Counted from the stretch's first letter, positions 1 to 11,117 are shown. The stretch is 64,000 nt of DNA from Ischnura elegans (GCF_921293095.1 NC_060247.1:53603111-53667110); one strand, 5' to 3'. A program made the numbers and translations. The notes: generated by a model from the sequence alone, not told the origin.

Positions 1-133
1 CTTGGTGATTTTCATTTCGTGCGGGAACGGAACTAAATCTAGAACTCGTATTTTCGTTGCCCTCCCGGTCGAAACGATATATTTTCGTTTCGTTTCACTT
101 GCCATCCCTGGTTTTTTCTCGCTAGCATGACTC

Positions 134-394
134 GCATATCGATGGCTAAGTTCTTACAACACGTACCTCAAAAATAGCAACTTTTCAGGGGAACAAATCA
201 TTTTTTTTTAATTCTGCACTGAATTTAATAACCAAAAATACATAAAACTGAAAAAGAAGCATGTGTCCATTAATTTTTCGACATAAGGGTTGTTAGAATT
301 AGGGAAAAAATTGTCCTTACTTCCAAACGGCAGTATTAACTCAAACCGGACAAATTTTGAAAAACGTGTGGTTAGAACTTAGCCATCGATATGC
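134..394. mobile_element. Small TIR element (MITE-like)
   Basis: The 31-nt arms 134-164 and 364-394 are reverse complements with about two mismatches. Both begin GCATATCGATGGCTAAGTTC. The interior is AT-rich and non-coding. I see no convincing target-site duplication, so the superfamily is unknown. Short length, terminal inverted repeats and lack of coding capacity fit a MITE relic. Confidence 0.6.
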
Positions 395-1121
395 CTTTTT
401 AGAGCATCTTCTCGAGTACAGGAGGAAGGCGCTATTATATTAGATTTGTCATCACTTTCATGTATATGCACTCAAAATTCTCTCGCGTCAAGTGCACTCA
501 CTGATCGCTGTAAAAAATGGATTTAGTGTTTCCTTCGTAATTCACTGTTTTCGGTTAATTTTAACATAATACCTATCGTAGCGTCGTAAACAAATCGCAA
601 TTTGATGTACTAATCGCAGATTAATATACTAATCGAATTAAAAATACTGATCTACATGAAGGAAATTGCGCTGTGTGTAACTCACTGCAGTGAGTACTGA
701 TCTATTTTTTTATAAGCGTTATACCACCTCGGTACAGCATTCAAACATGTCTTTATGTTCGGACATTCGCTTACTCAATAATCCCTCTATCTAATCGATG
801 GAATACATTTCGGGAGTAATTTCTTCACACTGCGGCTGTTTTCCCTGCTTCCATTGCCCCAGCGAGACCTGTTTTGGAGATTTACCGTTACGCCTGTTCA
901 GAAAGAAGTGTATTGCCCTCGGGTGAAAAATACATTTTTGCCTTAGAATACGGTATTTTGTGCTTTAAGTTTTTTTTGAAGTGAAAACTTCTTTAGCGGC
1001 GTTAAGCGCTTTTGCGGGATGGGGAAAAGTATAGAATTCGCGTAAGCGTCACCGACCCGACACCGCGATCGCTACAGCGAGAAATACATTTTAGTCTTAA
1101 AATTCGTCTATCAGAAACAAA
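395..1121. other. AT-rich intergenic sequence, nothing recognised
   Basis: I see no ORF with protein-like composition, no repeat shared with the rest of the window and no RNA gene. Its right end is the 5' flank of the tRNA-Asp gene; tRNA promoters are internal, so no upstream element is needed. Confidence 0.5.
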
Positions 1122-1193
1122 TCCTCGGTAGTATAGTGGTCAGTATCCCCGCCTGTCACGCGGGAGACCGGGGTTCGATTCCCCGCCGGGGAG
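1122..1193 (+). tRNA. tRNA-Asp (anticodon GTC)
   Basis: This 72-nt cloverleaf decodes aspartate codons. The acceptor strands TCCTCGG and CCGGGGA pair over 7 bp with one U-G, and G is the discriminator. The A box lies in TAGTATAGTGGTCAG, the anticodon loop CTGTCAC carries GTC at 1155-1157, and the B box is GGTTCGATTCC. There is no intron and the 3' CCA is not encoded, as usual in eukaryotes. A seven-T run at 1196-1202 is a standard RNA polymerase III terminator. With every stem intact and a terminator in place it looks functional, unlike the tRNA-like repeats elsewhere in the window. Confidence 0.97.
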
Positions 1194-1194
1194 A

Positions 1195-1202
1195 ATTTTT
1201 TT
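1195..1202 (+). terminator. Pol III terminator of tRNA-Asp
   Basis: A run of seven T residues starts three bases after the discriminator base, which is the typical RNA polymerase III stop signal. Confidence 0.85.
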
Positions 1203-2330
1203 CTCAATTTCATAAAATTTAAAATATTTTACAATGGATATTTCAACTACGCAGGCTGACTAGGTATACGTATAATATACGTGTGTACTAATCTGTCTTA
1301 ATATATAGACGGTTTAAGTCTTTTTGTTTAAAAAATATTAAAATTGAAAATAAAAATCTATAGTGTATATTGTATAAGTTCATTAAATATAAAGAGCTCG
1401 TGCATGAACGTGCAGAAGAGTCGACACGCTATACAAATATAGGTCAGTACAATTTAAGGCAGTTTCTTTTATGTGCATAGTGAACAATTTTAGGTTTAAA
1501 GCATATTAAATAAAAGAAATAAAAGCATATTATATTTTAATATGTAAATGATGTTATTTTCTATTCATACACATCGTATTTTTAATATATATTTAATAAT
1601 AAATAGTTTACTGAAAAAAATAATTTCAATTTTTGTTGAAAAATGAGTATTACTGGAAAAATTAGTTCTTTAATAATATCAAATCTATATAAAAAATAAA
1701 TGGATAATAATCATTTCAGTTTTCACTTCTGTCGGCCAGTCCCACGACTGCCCCGTTTTTTTTTACTATGGGCAGGACTTAATGAACTTTAAAAAAATTA
1801 TTAAACAATTGTGCATTTCTCGAGACAAATGTGCAATAAGTACCTAAATCGGAAAAAATTGTCGAATAGAATCAGGAATTTAATTTCACTACGCTTAGGT
1901 ACCTTTAGTGTTTTAAGCAGAATTGCGTTGAAATCTATCTCCACTCCCCAAAATTTAAGCACTATTTACCTTAACGTGATAAATTTTTGTATTCCTCACT
2001 GATGAGTCGGAATATTAAAGTGGTTAAAAACATGCTTTTCTCATGCATATTTTTAACCGTTGCTCAAACACTTAGCCAAATATTTTTCCTGGGACATCAC
2101 ATGGAGAGTATATTTGCTATGATATATCAGAAGCCAAGGGGATATGGATGGCTATGCTGGTACGATTGACGACTTGAATTGTATTGTCAAAAAGTTTCAA
2201 CTTTAACGCAATATGGCTTTTTTCTTCTTCTACATCCAGTCTAACTGCATAGGGAAGGGATTATTTATGACAAACTCAACAATTTTCATAGTTTGGCGCC
2301 AATATATCCTCGAGTCTTTCTTGAATTTTA
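1203..2330. other. AT-rich non-coding sequence
   Basis: The 1200-1720 part is very AT-rich with many short A or T runs. The short open frames at 1.8-2.2 kb are leucine, isoleucine and phenylalanine rich, as expected by chance in AT-rich DNA. Nothing is recognised. Confidence 0.5.
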
Positions 2331-2820
2331 ATCGTCTGGGTGGTGAGCGGCGCAGCTCTGTATCTTCCGATCAATTCAGCCATTATCATTATTCCCACCG
2401 AAGTTTTCCGTTCGCTTTCCCTCCAATCCTGGGAGCTGTTCGAGCTCTTCCCACCGCCTTCTCTCTCGCCGGTGCTAAATCCCTTCCGTGACCCTCCCTC
2501 CCACACCCATCCTAACTTCCCATCACGGCTCCGAAGTGTCACACTCCTGGTTTTATTCAGGGAAATAATTCCTCTGAAAGCCTTCCTCCCTCCACCAATC
2601 CACCCACACCGAAGCCATCGCCTCTGGCCATGACCACCTAGATACTCAAGGCCTCCGCACTGAGTTGTGACGTCAAAGCTTTGGGGCTGACGGACGGCCG
2701 GAGAACGACCACGGAACCCTGATCCCGTACCATAGGACTGGGAGGGTAGGCGCCGGTGGAAAACAATGCGAAACGCTTCAAGAATAAACACGGAATGAAT
2801 CTTTTGGCAAATGCACGGTA
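2331..2820. other. GC-rich island with pyrimidine-rich + strand
   Basis: Base composition changes abruptly from AT-rich to GC-rich, with long CT-rich runs such as 2470-2510 and 2580-2610. Overlapping open frames on both strands here are serine, proline and arginine rich, and reflect composition rather than genes. The island contains the block shared with 6.4 kb (2628-2675). Confidence 0.5.
2628..2675 (+). promoter_or_regulatory. Copy 1 of block shared with THAP upstream region; CRE-like TGACGTCA
   Basis: The sequence CCATGACCACCTAGATACTC, followed by AAGGCCTCCGCACTGA and TGACGTCA at 2668-2675, recurs on the minus strand at 6386-6443. In that copy the distance to TGACGTCA is about 10 nt longer. 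TGACGTCA is the palindromic CREB/ATF site. The other copy lies about 170 bp upstream of a THAP-encoding exon in the same orientation, so a promoter-type role is an inference. No THAP exon was found downstream of this copy. Confidence 0.5.
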
Positions 2821-2831
2821 CAATGCCTTCA

Positions 2832-3371
2832 CTTATCTATTGAATGATTTGTTTGAGTTATCCTCCAATATCATATTCGCCTCAAAATAATTATCAATGC
2901 GCGGAATAATTGTCAATGATCATTATGAATGCATTGGAAGACTATATTTCTGTACCTGACGGCTCTTAAGACTAAAGAAGTGATTTAAGTCCTTCAACTG
3001 CACTATTAGCGCTACAGTCATTCACCAAAATAAAACTTACGAATGAAGACGATAGCGGAATTCTTGCCAAATTACGAGAAGAATGAATTTCTAGATATTG
3101 TTTATGAAGTTAATATCCATGACCATACCGTTCACGAAAAACATTAGAAAAGGGAAAATAAAGCATTAATCCCGGTATCAAGGCTAGCACTAAGAAACCG
3201 TAAGATTTTTTATGGATATTAAAATATCATTTTAAATTTGTCCAACCTCGAAAACGGATGAAAATCTGTTGATTAAGGGTACGGAAGAATCGCGACGGAG
3301 AAAATCAATGAGGTCTGTTTAACGAAACCAAAAGAGATAATATATAGACTACTTCCTGCGCTAATGATTTT
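2832..3371. other. AT-rich sequence, nothing recognised
   Basis: No open frame of note, no RNA gene and no repeat detected by eye. It ends at the start of the tandem duplication at about 3372. Confidence 0.4.
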
Positions 3372-3839
3372 AAAATGTGTCAAAAAATACCTCGTTTCAT
3401 CACATTGTTTAGTGTCGGACGAATTATTGAACAGGTTCTACGTAAAGGATACACAGAACACAACAGTCACAGGCTTGTGAAATTTTCAGAATAAGAACCC
3501 CTAAACTCATTACATTCAGACGCACTCTAGAAGGGGTTAGGAATATGTCTGATCTCTATCAGAGTGAAACCAATCATTAATCAGATTTAACATCCCACAG
3601 AGCCAGACAACACTAGACCATTTGCTACCCAAATCATTTAAAAATGTGTGAAACATTTACCTCCATTTCTCACCACCAGCAGAGAGGACACCAATAAACC
3701 AAATGTCACTTGCTTGTCTGTGAAACTTTCAGAGTAATACCCCTAAACTCAGCCCATTCACAAGCACTCGAGAAGGGTTTGGGAAATTGCCTGATATCTA
3801 TCAGGGTGAAAACAATCATTGATCAGATTTAACAGCACC
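3372..3839 (+). repeat. Diverged two-copy tandem repeat, period about 245 bp
   Basis: The unit at 3372-3600 recurs at 3640-3839. Clear shared blocks are CCCCTAAACTCA, the GAGAAGGG/TAGAAGGGG region, TATCAGRGTGAAA and CAATCATTRATCAGATTTAA. Divergence is substantial, so the duplication is old. Neither copy is coding. Confidence 0.7.
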
Positions 3840-6060
3840 TAAGTTGTATCTCAGTGCCTCTTTCTTCTTATGAAGTAATTGCAGTTGGGTAGAAAAAAGT
3901 CATTAAATTTTTTATTGTTTTTAGCATTTATTTTAATGTCATCAAGAAGCTTACAAATCTTTGAACAGTAGTTTATGTGATCAGTTTTTGTCTGCCAGAG
4001 TTAACACTTTATCGAATGAGTTAAGTTCCTGTCGTGCCTCCAAAGGATTTCATCTTAATGGCAACCCTGGAAAAAAGATTATCTTGTTAGTTTTTGACAC
4101 TTATGGGCACTGTAAGAATAACAAATTTCTAAGCTTTCTGGCTGAGCAATGGATATATCAGAGAAATAAATTGAAAGATTCAAGATGCTGTCATAAAATA
4201 AGGTAAATATTCTGAACAAATTACTAACTTATTGGACCGGCAAGTATCCATCCTTGTTACTAGGGGTCACAATAGACAGTCATCATGACTACCAAAAAAG
4301 TAAAAGCACCCTCTTTCTCATTTTTGACTATTTATGCAGCTTCTTAAAAATAGGGAGTACAAAGAGCATGCATCAATTAAGTCATTGGAAACGACAGTTT
4401 TGAGAAAATGGAATTTTGATACCATTCGCCGCTCAATGCAACCCTATGGCGAGCAATCACCGAAGGACTCACACAAATGAATGAAATAAAACATTAATAG
4501 GTGAGGGAAGAAAATTGCTGATAAAATGGAGGTTGGAATGAAAAAATTCAGATGATATGCTTTGTTGCGCATATTTTACGAGCACAAGTCCCAATATAGG
4601 CAAAGATAAGAAAACCCAATAAATGAAATCGCATGTGAGAAAACAGAAATGAAGCCAGATGTAAAAGATGCAAGAGTATGTGGATGTGGGGCATACATCC
4701 AAATTCGAGATACATTAATTGGACAAAGGAAAAATGACGATTTTAAGTAATGTGAAAGGATAAATGCTTTGGGATCCTAAAACCTGAAAATCTGTGAATG
4801 AGAGGAATTGGATTTCTAATAGAAATAAGAAAGTGGATGGCAAGATGTCATTTGAGGATCACGATAGCGAAGAAAAAAATGTGAAGCCACAAATTTAAAA
4901 TTTAAAAACCAGTAGCAAATTGATCACGATATGTATTTTGATGACATATTTAATTACTATTGACAATTCTTCAGGAGTAGCATTTAGTAATGAATGAGCA
5001 CCAGTCATCATACGCAGGATCGAGATGATAATGGAATGTGGTTAGAACAGATTAAATACCCTTTAATACATAATATAACTTTATCAGTAAATAGCGCAAA
5101 GCCAACCACTTGCTAATGAACGGGGTTACGAATACGGGACAAGAATAAGGAAATTTTATATAATTTTGATGATAATTTAATATGAATAGTATTTCCGAAG
5201 CTTTTTTATACTTTGAGATACAAGAAATTGACGTAAACATAGCTGAAACAGTAGATTCTGATAGATGGAGAGAGAGAGCGAATAATTCCAAGCCATTGAA
5301 ATAAAGAAGTGTATGACAAGGTTAGATGATTCACATTTGAGGATCCATATGATGAAGAAAAAAAGAAGCGAAGACTAAATAAAAAGCAAACAAATAACCT
5401 ACACACCCGCCTTATAGAGTAGCAGCTTACTTCACGGATTGCTTTCGCAGCTATTTTTCAGGAAAATATCGGTTAATAAATGGAAAATACATTAACACCT
5501 ATCAATGCGATCAAATAAATAACCTTACCTTAATCACAACGGTACTTTTATGATGCTGGAAATATTTCTCAGCGTATAGTAATGATTCTAATCCATGATT
5601 TTGAACGACTAAAATTTATTAAAACTCACAACTTTTAAAATCCTTCTCTTGCAAATAGAACAGTTAGCAACAAATGCAATAGGACATGGCCAATGTGACT
5701 ATCGTTTTGACGATCAATGTAAAAATTAATCTTTGAATTCACGAAGGATAAGTTCCGGAAGCTGCAATAATTAATTGAGACCAACAGATGACCATTTCCT
5801 AACTCAAACGTTTCACTGCTTTCTATTCGTACAATCCCTGATGCTACATAGTTGATATAATAACTTTATTCGGTGCACATGTATACAATATAAGATCAAG
5901 CCCAGAAAGAATTTAACCCCGAAAAGTTTATGAGAAGAGAATGCATGTATCGATATGGCAGCAATTACCTCACGTTTAACTCCTCTAGTATAAAATATTT
6001 AATTCAATTATTAGAAAATATTCACCTTACTATGCTTAATTTTAATAGGGAAAAATAAAT
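3840..6060. other. AT-rich sequence; possible downstream part of the THAP gene, none recognised
   Basis: Any second exon of the minus-strand THAP gene should lie here and begin with codons for V-C-x(n)-H-F to complete the C2CH zinc site. I searched by eye for that pattern after a minus-strand AG and did not find it. Open frames at 3.96, 4.5 and 5.05-5.4 kb are short and unrecognised. Confidence 0.4.
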
Positions 6061-6066
6061 ACTTAC
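6061..6066 (-). other. 5' splice site of the THAP exon
   Basis: On the minus strand the THAP frame runs to ...TCAAGA and then GTAAGT. The break falls between codons for S-R and the expected V-C, giving a phase-0 intron. Confidence 0.6.
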
Positions 6067-6216
6067 TCTTGAGTGCTTTGAAGGTTGATAGTCCTTCCTT
6101 GGGATGGCATTCATCCACCTCCTTCTCAGTCCTTCCTTGGGAAACTGGAAAACACTCACTATCTCTCTCCCGTCGTAATTACAACTATATTGATGTACAC
6201 AACACTTGCCTACTAT
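6067..6216 (-). CDS. THAP zinc-finger domain exon (start codon apparently lost)
   Basis: This frame encodes about 50 residues matching a THAP domain, the C2CH zinc-dependent DNA-binding module of THAP proteins and of P-element-type transposases. Seen in order: IVGKCCVHQYSC with the first zinc-ligand pair (C6 and C12), then NYDGRE, the VFQFPKE segment that fits the usual F-x-FP step, RRRWMNAI with the invariant W, and RKDYQPSKHSR leading into the usual V-C-x-x-H-F. The last codon is followed immediately by GTAAGT, a consensus 5' splice site, so the remaining Cys-His pair would be in the next exon, which I did not find. The position where an M-V-G start is expected reads ATA, with an in-frame TAA four codons further upstream. 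Either the start codon has mutated, making this a pseudogene or transposon relic, or an upstream exon splices in at the TTTTCAG just before it. The block upstream is repeated in the window, which favours a multicopy element. THAP recognition is firm; functionality is not. Confidence 0.75.
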
Positions 6217-6385
6217 ACTGAAAACTTTTTAAACACAGCAAATCGATAACTTCACCACAATAAAGGCTTGAAAACTCAAATCGCTTGCTCACACTACAAC
6301 AACAAGGATCGCAACTGACGCTACTCACATGTGCTCTGTCGCCTATGTGCCTATGATTCCGGTTTTTTCGCCAGCCGCAATCCTG

Positions 6386-6443
6386 TGACGTCAGAGAAAA
6401 GAGAAAGTTCAGTGCGAAGGCCTTGAGTATTTAGGTGGTCATG
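6386..6443 (-). promoter_or_regulatory. Copy 2 of shared block, upstream of THAP exon
   Basis: On the minus strand this reads GCATGACCACCTAAATACTC, then AAGGCCTTCGCACTGA, a CT-rich spacer and TGACGTCA (6386-6393). It sits about 170 bp upstream of the THAP exon in the same direction. Its similarity to 2628-2675 shows a repeated sequence. A CRE-like site at this distance fits a promoter, but no start site is proven. Confidence 0.5.
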
Positions 6444-6790
6444 CTCTGGCTGCGTATCCGTTTTTCCCGCCCCCAATCCGTCTCTGCTCCCAACTCGTCC
6501 CGTGCAATTGACTGAGCGTTTGAGGTAGTTTGTGGCTGTAGGGTTTCACGGGGGGGCGGACGGGTGGGTGGGGCCGCGGTGGCCAGGCGTTTTACATCGT
6601 TCAGACTACGATTGCTCCAGCGATCGTCCTGACGATGGCTGGCGGAAGTAGCGGTGTGAACGCAGGTCCGGAAAATTGTTCGCGTAATTCCGAACATTGC
6701 CACTATACGATGGTTCGGCACTGCGAAACCGGAAGAGGAAGTGACAAGAGAAATAGAAAAGTTTCTAAGGCTCCCATCCACGAATATTAC
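6444..6790. other. GC-rich island, no gene recognised
   Basis: GC-rich sequence with a G run (about 6551-6557) and CpG-dense stretches. A 116-codon minus-strand frame here (6431-6781) has an R, T and S rich composition and matches no family I know. It is probably a composition artefact upstream of the THAP exon. Confidence 0.4.
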
Positions 6791-8430
6791 AAATGAGGAT
6801 CCTCAAGTCGACCTCCAAATGTGTTGTCACGCACCGCGCATTTAAATGGGTTTGCAAAAGTCGCCACTCGTGTAGCTGATGGACAAAGAGATTCGAGTTT
6901 CACGGGGAAATAAGGTATAAGTAGGGGTTAACTAACCGAAAATTATATATGTAGATGATAATTGTGATCTATCAAATTCATAACTTTTCATTGCTATTCC
7001 TCGCGATTACAAACCCTATACTGAAAAATTTGAAAAAAATCGGATCGCTTTGCACTCGTCACCGCGCCGCAGACATTTTTGAAAACCGATTCAAATGCGA
7101 CCAAAGTGGCAACAGAAATCAGCCTTCTATGGGAAGGTTTTGGGCCTCCTCTATGGAGTCCCTTGTTCCCATCGCTCCTTTTTTTTAATATAGTTGTCCC
7201 AGCAAGGTAGAATATGGACGGAAGAAGTACACGATAAATACACGTTGAACACGATAATATCTTAACCCTACTTACCACGACAGTTTTTCTAACCATCAGT
7301 TTCTCGTTCGCTTTAGATTTTAGCTGTGGAGGTCAGCACAGGTTTCACGATCGTAGTGTAGTGTGAACACACGCTAGTTCGTACGATAGCTGGTACGATC
7401 GTTTTCTGAACGAGGCATGAGGGAGACGTCGGCGGCGTTGGGCGTGCCTCAAGGTACGATCCTTACCCATTTCTGGTTCCCGTGGCGTCACACACGGAGG
7501 AAAGGCGATTTATGGAAGGCCCGGGCTCTCGTGTGTGTGGGGACGGGTGGAGAGGACACGTTCTCTTTCTGTAGTCATCTGAAAAAAATGCAAAGTTCCT
7601 CCCTCTCCCCTTTTACGCTTCCCTCGCGATCTTTCCTCCCCGGATCTCATGGCGTCGCCGCGTCTAGTTGGAGGGCTTCGACGGTGGCCTTGGTAAGGTC
7701 AAGCCTCCGTATGGGGGATCAGCTCCGCTTGGCACGAAAGGTGAGGTGGTGTCAAAGGCAGTGTCATAAATTTACGATGCCGCGAAATGTTCAGGAGATA
7801 TTTACCCAAGTCGGTGTGGCTTAATGAGCCTTCACTGTTCGAAAGATCTCTAGATATCAATTTAAATTGATTTTCCTAATTATAATTATTTGATGTTATT
7901 ATAATGTAGATGCAAAACTGCAGTATATACGTTTCTAAATTAAAAGCAGCTATGATTTTACGAAAAGACAGCAGATGTCGCTCCTATCTATCTCCCGTTC
8001 GCCCCATTTAAGTAATAAAGACTGGAGCAAGAGGATGATTTCTCAGGAGGTATTCTTACACTACCCTCTGGATTATATTCATTATAATTGATACTTTATG
8101 ACAAACGAGTTCAAAAATGGTCAATCGTCAGCTTGTATTAATCATCAAGAAAAATTTTCCCCATCCAACGAATATGAGCCCTGAGTTGAAATATGGTTTT
8201 CTAAATGTTCAATTGTAACTCAGGTCAATAACACAAACTCTTACATAACGGATGAAAAAACCGTGCCATGATTCACTCAATCAATTATAATAATCCTTAC
8301 TGCGAGATATTCATCAAGACACCGAGAATAAGGCTTCACCAAAATAAAAATGTACTTTTAATTTGGGCCGATTTTACGACCTTAGGGCATCCATCATTGT
8401 TTAAGTGTCGTTGGCCAGTTTGGTCCTCCC
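6791..8430. other. Mixed sequence with GC-rich patch at 7.3-7.8 kb
   Basis: The patch at about 7320-7800 contains the inverted pair CACGATCGTAGTGTAGTG / CGTACGATAGCTGG and a 135-codon open frame. The frame has no recognisable domain. One short stretch in it, GVPQGTIL, resembles a reverse transcriptase motif, but nothing around it supports that reading. Confidence 0.35.
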
Positions 8431-8830
8431 GATTGTCGATTACTCCTCCTCCCCATTCCATTCCATATATTTTCCTCTCGTTCCATTTCATTCGCTATGG
8501 CCTGTCGCACTCCAGCTCCTCTCCTCTCAAGTCTGCGAGATATACCGCCGGCTTATGCTTCTCAAATATTTTCCATACTTATCGATCCATCGCAGCTCGC
8601 CCCACTTTTCTACTTTTCCCATAGCGCCCGTCCGCCTTCGCCCATGTTTGCTCTGCGCCCATGTTTTCTTTTTGCCTCCCTCAATTTTCCTTTGCGTCCC
8701 TATTTCAATGCGTGTTTTCTTCGAAAACAACCCATTTGTCCCCTACTCCTTCAGTAACGTGGGTCTTCGTTCGCTGAAGCTCCTTCCTCTTTCCCCAGTT
8801 CCTCGTTGCGTCAGCCAGCGGAGGTGACGT
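8431..8830. other. Pyrimidine-rich tract (+ strand C/T)
   Basis: A C/T-rich strand produces three overlapping open frames rich in P, S, L and F, none of them recognisable. This looks like compositional asymmetry, not coding. Confidence 0.5.
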
Positions 8831-9950
8831 ACACCCTCATCGAGAGAGATTCCCCACACCACGGTTCTCCATCTCACTTGGCTGCTTTCGGAATTTATGT
8901 TTATTTTCTGCCTTTCGCGTTGAAGCCTCGTTCGATTTCTGCCCCGGGTTGAAGCCCTGTCTCATTGTCGTCGTGGATAGTGCTACAATCCTTAGCTTAT
9001 TCCTGTTATCATATCAGTGAAAGATTCTGTATGAGTCGCTTACTTAATGTATGGTGCGCATCGAGACACAATTTTGATTATGAATCTCTCTCATATTCGA
9101 AGTCCTCAATGCGCAGGAATTTTATGTGAGGACATATTTTATATAAGACTTGTTTATCCAGCATTGAATTCGATTAAAGATATTGAGAGTACTTGAGGAA
9201 TTTACTTCCATTTCATGATAGACTTAACGCATATAATTTTTTTTCCGTTTTAATAAAACATCCAATTTGATTCTCCATCACATTTGTCGCACGAGGTCAG
9301 AGTTCTCGCACAGCTGCATGAGTTTGTTTTGCTGTTCAAAACTGATTGTACCCATTCCTCCGTAGAAATTTGATGAAAATTAATCCAATTAGCTTTTTTT
9401 TAATACCTAGGTACATTCGCATAATCCATAACGTAGGCATTGCTTCCTGACTGCCAATAGTTGCTTTTATTGGCATGGATATTTTTGAAACTTCCTTCAG
9501 AAGACCTATGACCTCAATGCTCTTCTCTCCGAATATTTTCACTGCATAAACCATCTTGAACCGTACTTCGCATTGCGCTCGGAAGATAAATTCTCGCGGG
9601 TTCAGGGTCTCAACGCAAGAGACGGAAGTGTTCTCTGGTATTTGATGCACGGCCCGACCTTTTCATATCGCCCAGTTTGCAATACTTGTATTGCGAGGGT
9701 CGACCCGAATACGAATGGATTCAGACGTCAGAGAGGTGCTCCGTTTTCTCATTCCTGGAGCACTCGATTGCGCCTTTAAGCTCGTGTACTATGGCCCGGA
9801 TCAAACCTTCCTCGTACCTCTATCTCTCCTATTCCTCCTGCTACGCGCTTATCGACTCGACCAACTTGGCAATTTAACCTCCGCCTCTCTACTCAAACTT
9901 ATTCCTCCGTGAGTCTCGCCTTCTCCTATTTCCTCTATCCCTCTCTTCGT
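8831..9950. other. Non-coding sequence left of the first hAT element
   Basis: No conserved frame. The CT-rich part at 9820-9950 contains the left target-site copy CTCTTCGT (9943-9950). Confidence 0.4.
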
Positions 9951-10484
9951 CTGGGCCGGATTTTGGATGTGGGTGGACGTAGACCCATTTTGATAAGAGG
10001 CCCACTGTTACAAGGTGCTGAAATTTGTAACGTAACAACAGGAAATGTAAGTAACACAATTTTCAGCAAATTAATTAACAATATGTATACAATATTATAT
10101 TAATACAATCCACCTCCGCCAGAGTTAGGGAGATATTTCCCACCGTAAATTTAGTTTCGTTAGTGTTTTTTCTTTATTGTGTCTCTTGTGTGTGCCCAAC
10201 CTGGGACATTTTTTGTGACAAAGAAATTCACATATAAGGAAAGAAAGGGATAGGGACATATAATAGAAAAAGGACGAGGACAACGATGTTGTGGTAGATG
10301 GAAATAGCCAGAAATCAGAGGTTAAAAATGCGGCCTGACTGGGACTCGAACCCAGTTACTCCTGGCCGAGTGCTCTACCAATTGCGCTATCAGGACACAG
10401 ATTTTCCATGATTTCGGCGGGAGTTTATATAGCGAAAACTCCCTAGGCCCATGCATTTTAGGCCCCTCCTTTGATCCGCCCCTG
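9951..10484. mobile_element. Non-autonomous hAT-type element with nested tRNA-like repeat
   Basis: The left end reads CTGGGCCGGATTTTGG and the right end, reverse complemented, CAGGGGCGGATCAAAGG. The first 11 bases agree at nine positions. A perfect 8-bp direct repeat CTCTTCGT flanks it (9943-9950 and 10485-10492), the TSD length of hAT transposons. There is no transposase frame in the 534 bp. A tRNA-like repeat also present at 44.6 kb occupies about 10239-10455, so it probably inserted into or was carried by this element. Confidence 0.75.
10239..10455 (-). repeat. tRNA-like dispersed repeat, copy 1
   Basis: The minus strand at 10396-10330 has a near-perfect A box (TAGCGCAATTGG), a B box (GGTTCGAGTCC) and acceptor halves pairing at 6 of 7 positions, followed by TTTTT. 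The anticodon arm is deleted, so it is not a functional tRNA. Homology with the copy at 44562-44792 extends on both sides of the tRNA-like core, for example AAAGGGATAGG on one side and TGATTTCGGCGGG on the other. The repeat is therefore larger than a tRNA and probably a SINE-type family. Confidence 0.7.
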
Positions 10485-10509
10485 CTCTTCGTAATCTGGA
10501 ATACCCTGC

Positions 10510-11117
10510 CAGGGGCGGTCTGGTTACATCGGCTGGTCGGCAATGGCCGTGGGCCCCGAGGTTATGGGGTCCCCATATCGCTCGTTTCTATCGTGAAGCG
10601 AATATGAAAGTTGTAATAAAAAAAGACATTATTTGAGTCAAAGTTTTTTTATTATGAAGTTCTTCGTTTTCATTCGTTGCATTACACTGTATGCACACTC
10701 ATCGTGAAAAGATTAAATGATAAATTAGTAAAATTAAACTGTCATAAGATCAAAGGGAACTTAATGCTTTTTTTGGAAAGGAATATTCGAAAAGCTTATT
10801 TTTGTTTGCGAGGGATTTTTTTTTAATTTCTGCCGTTTCAAAGAAAAATTCACTAAGTGATAGAAAATAGAACCAGGTTACATTAATAAATTTTATAAGC
10901 TTTGAAACTTTCACTTTTCATAGTATTTTGTCTTATGAAATTTCTATTTTCTTATTGAATTTTATCTGGTTTTTAATAATCAGAATAGCGTCAAAATCTA
11001 TTTCAGGGCAAGCAATTGAATAAAATTTTGCGAAGGAAGACCCCCGAATTCCCTCGGTAAGGGAGGCCCCATCATGAGCCCTAGCCGAGGGCCCAAGATC
11101 ACCCCAGACCGGTCCCG
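10510..11117. mobile_element. Non-autonomous hAT-type element, 608 bp
   Basis: The ends are CAGGGGCGGTCTGG and, reverse complemented, CGGGACCGGTCTGG, matching at 11 of 14 positions. A perfect 8-bp TSD, TACCCTGC, lies at 10502-10509 and 11118-11125. The interior is AT-rich with GC-rich, GGGCCC-containing ends and has no transposase. It begins only 17 bp after the TSD of the preceding hAT element, so two independent insertions lie side by side. Confidence 0.8.

Noticed and set aside
7417-7824. 135-codon + frame containing GVPQGTIL, similar to a reverse transcriptase motif
   Set aside because: No other reverse transcriptase landmark (finger motifs, F/Y-x-DD) is present around it, the start is GC-rich random-looking sequence, and an eight-residue match can arise by chance.
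10330-10396. Functional tRNA on the minus strand
   Set aside because: A and B boxes are good, but the anticodon arm is largely deleted and the flanks are shared with another tRNA-like repeat, so it is a repeat element.
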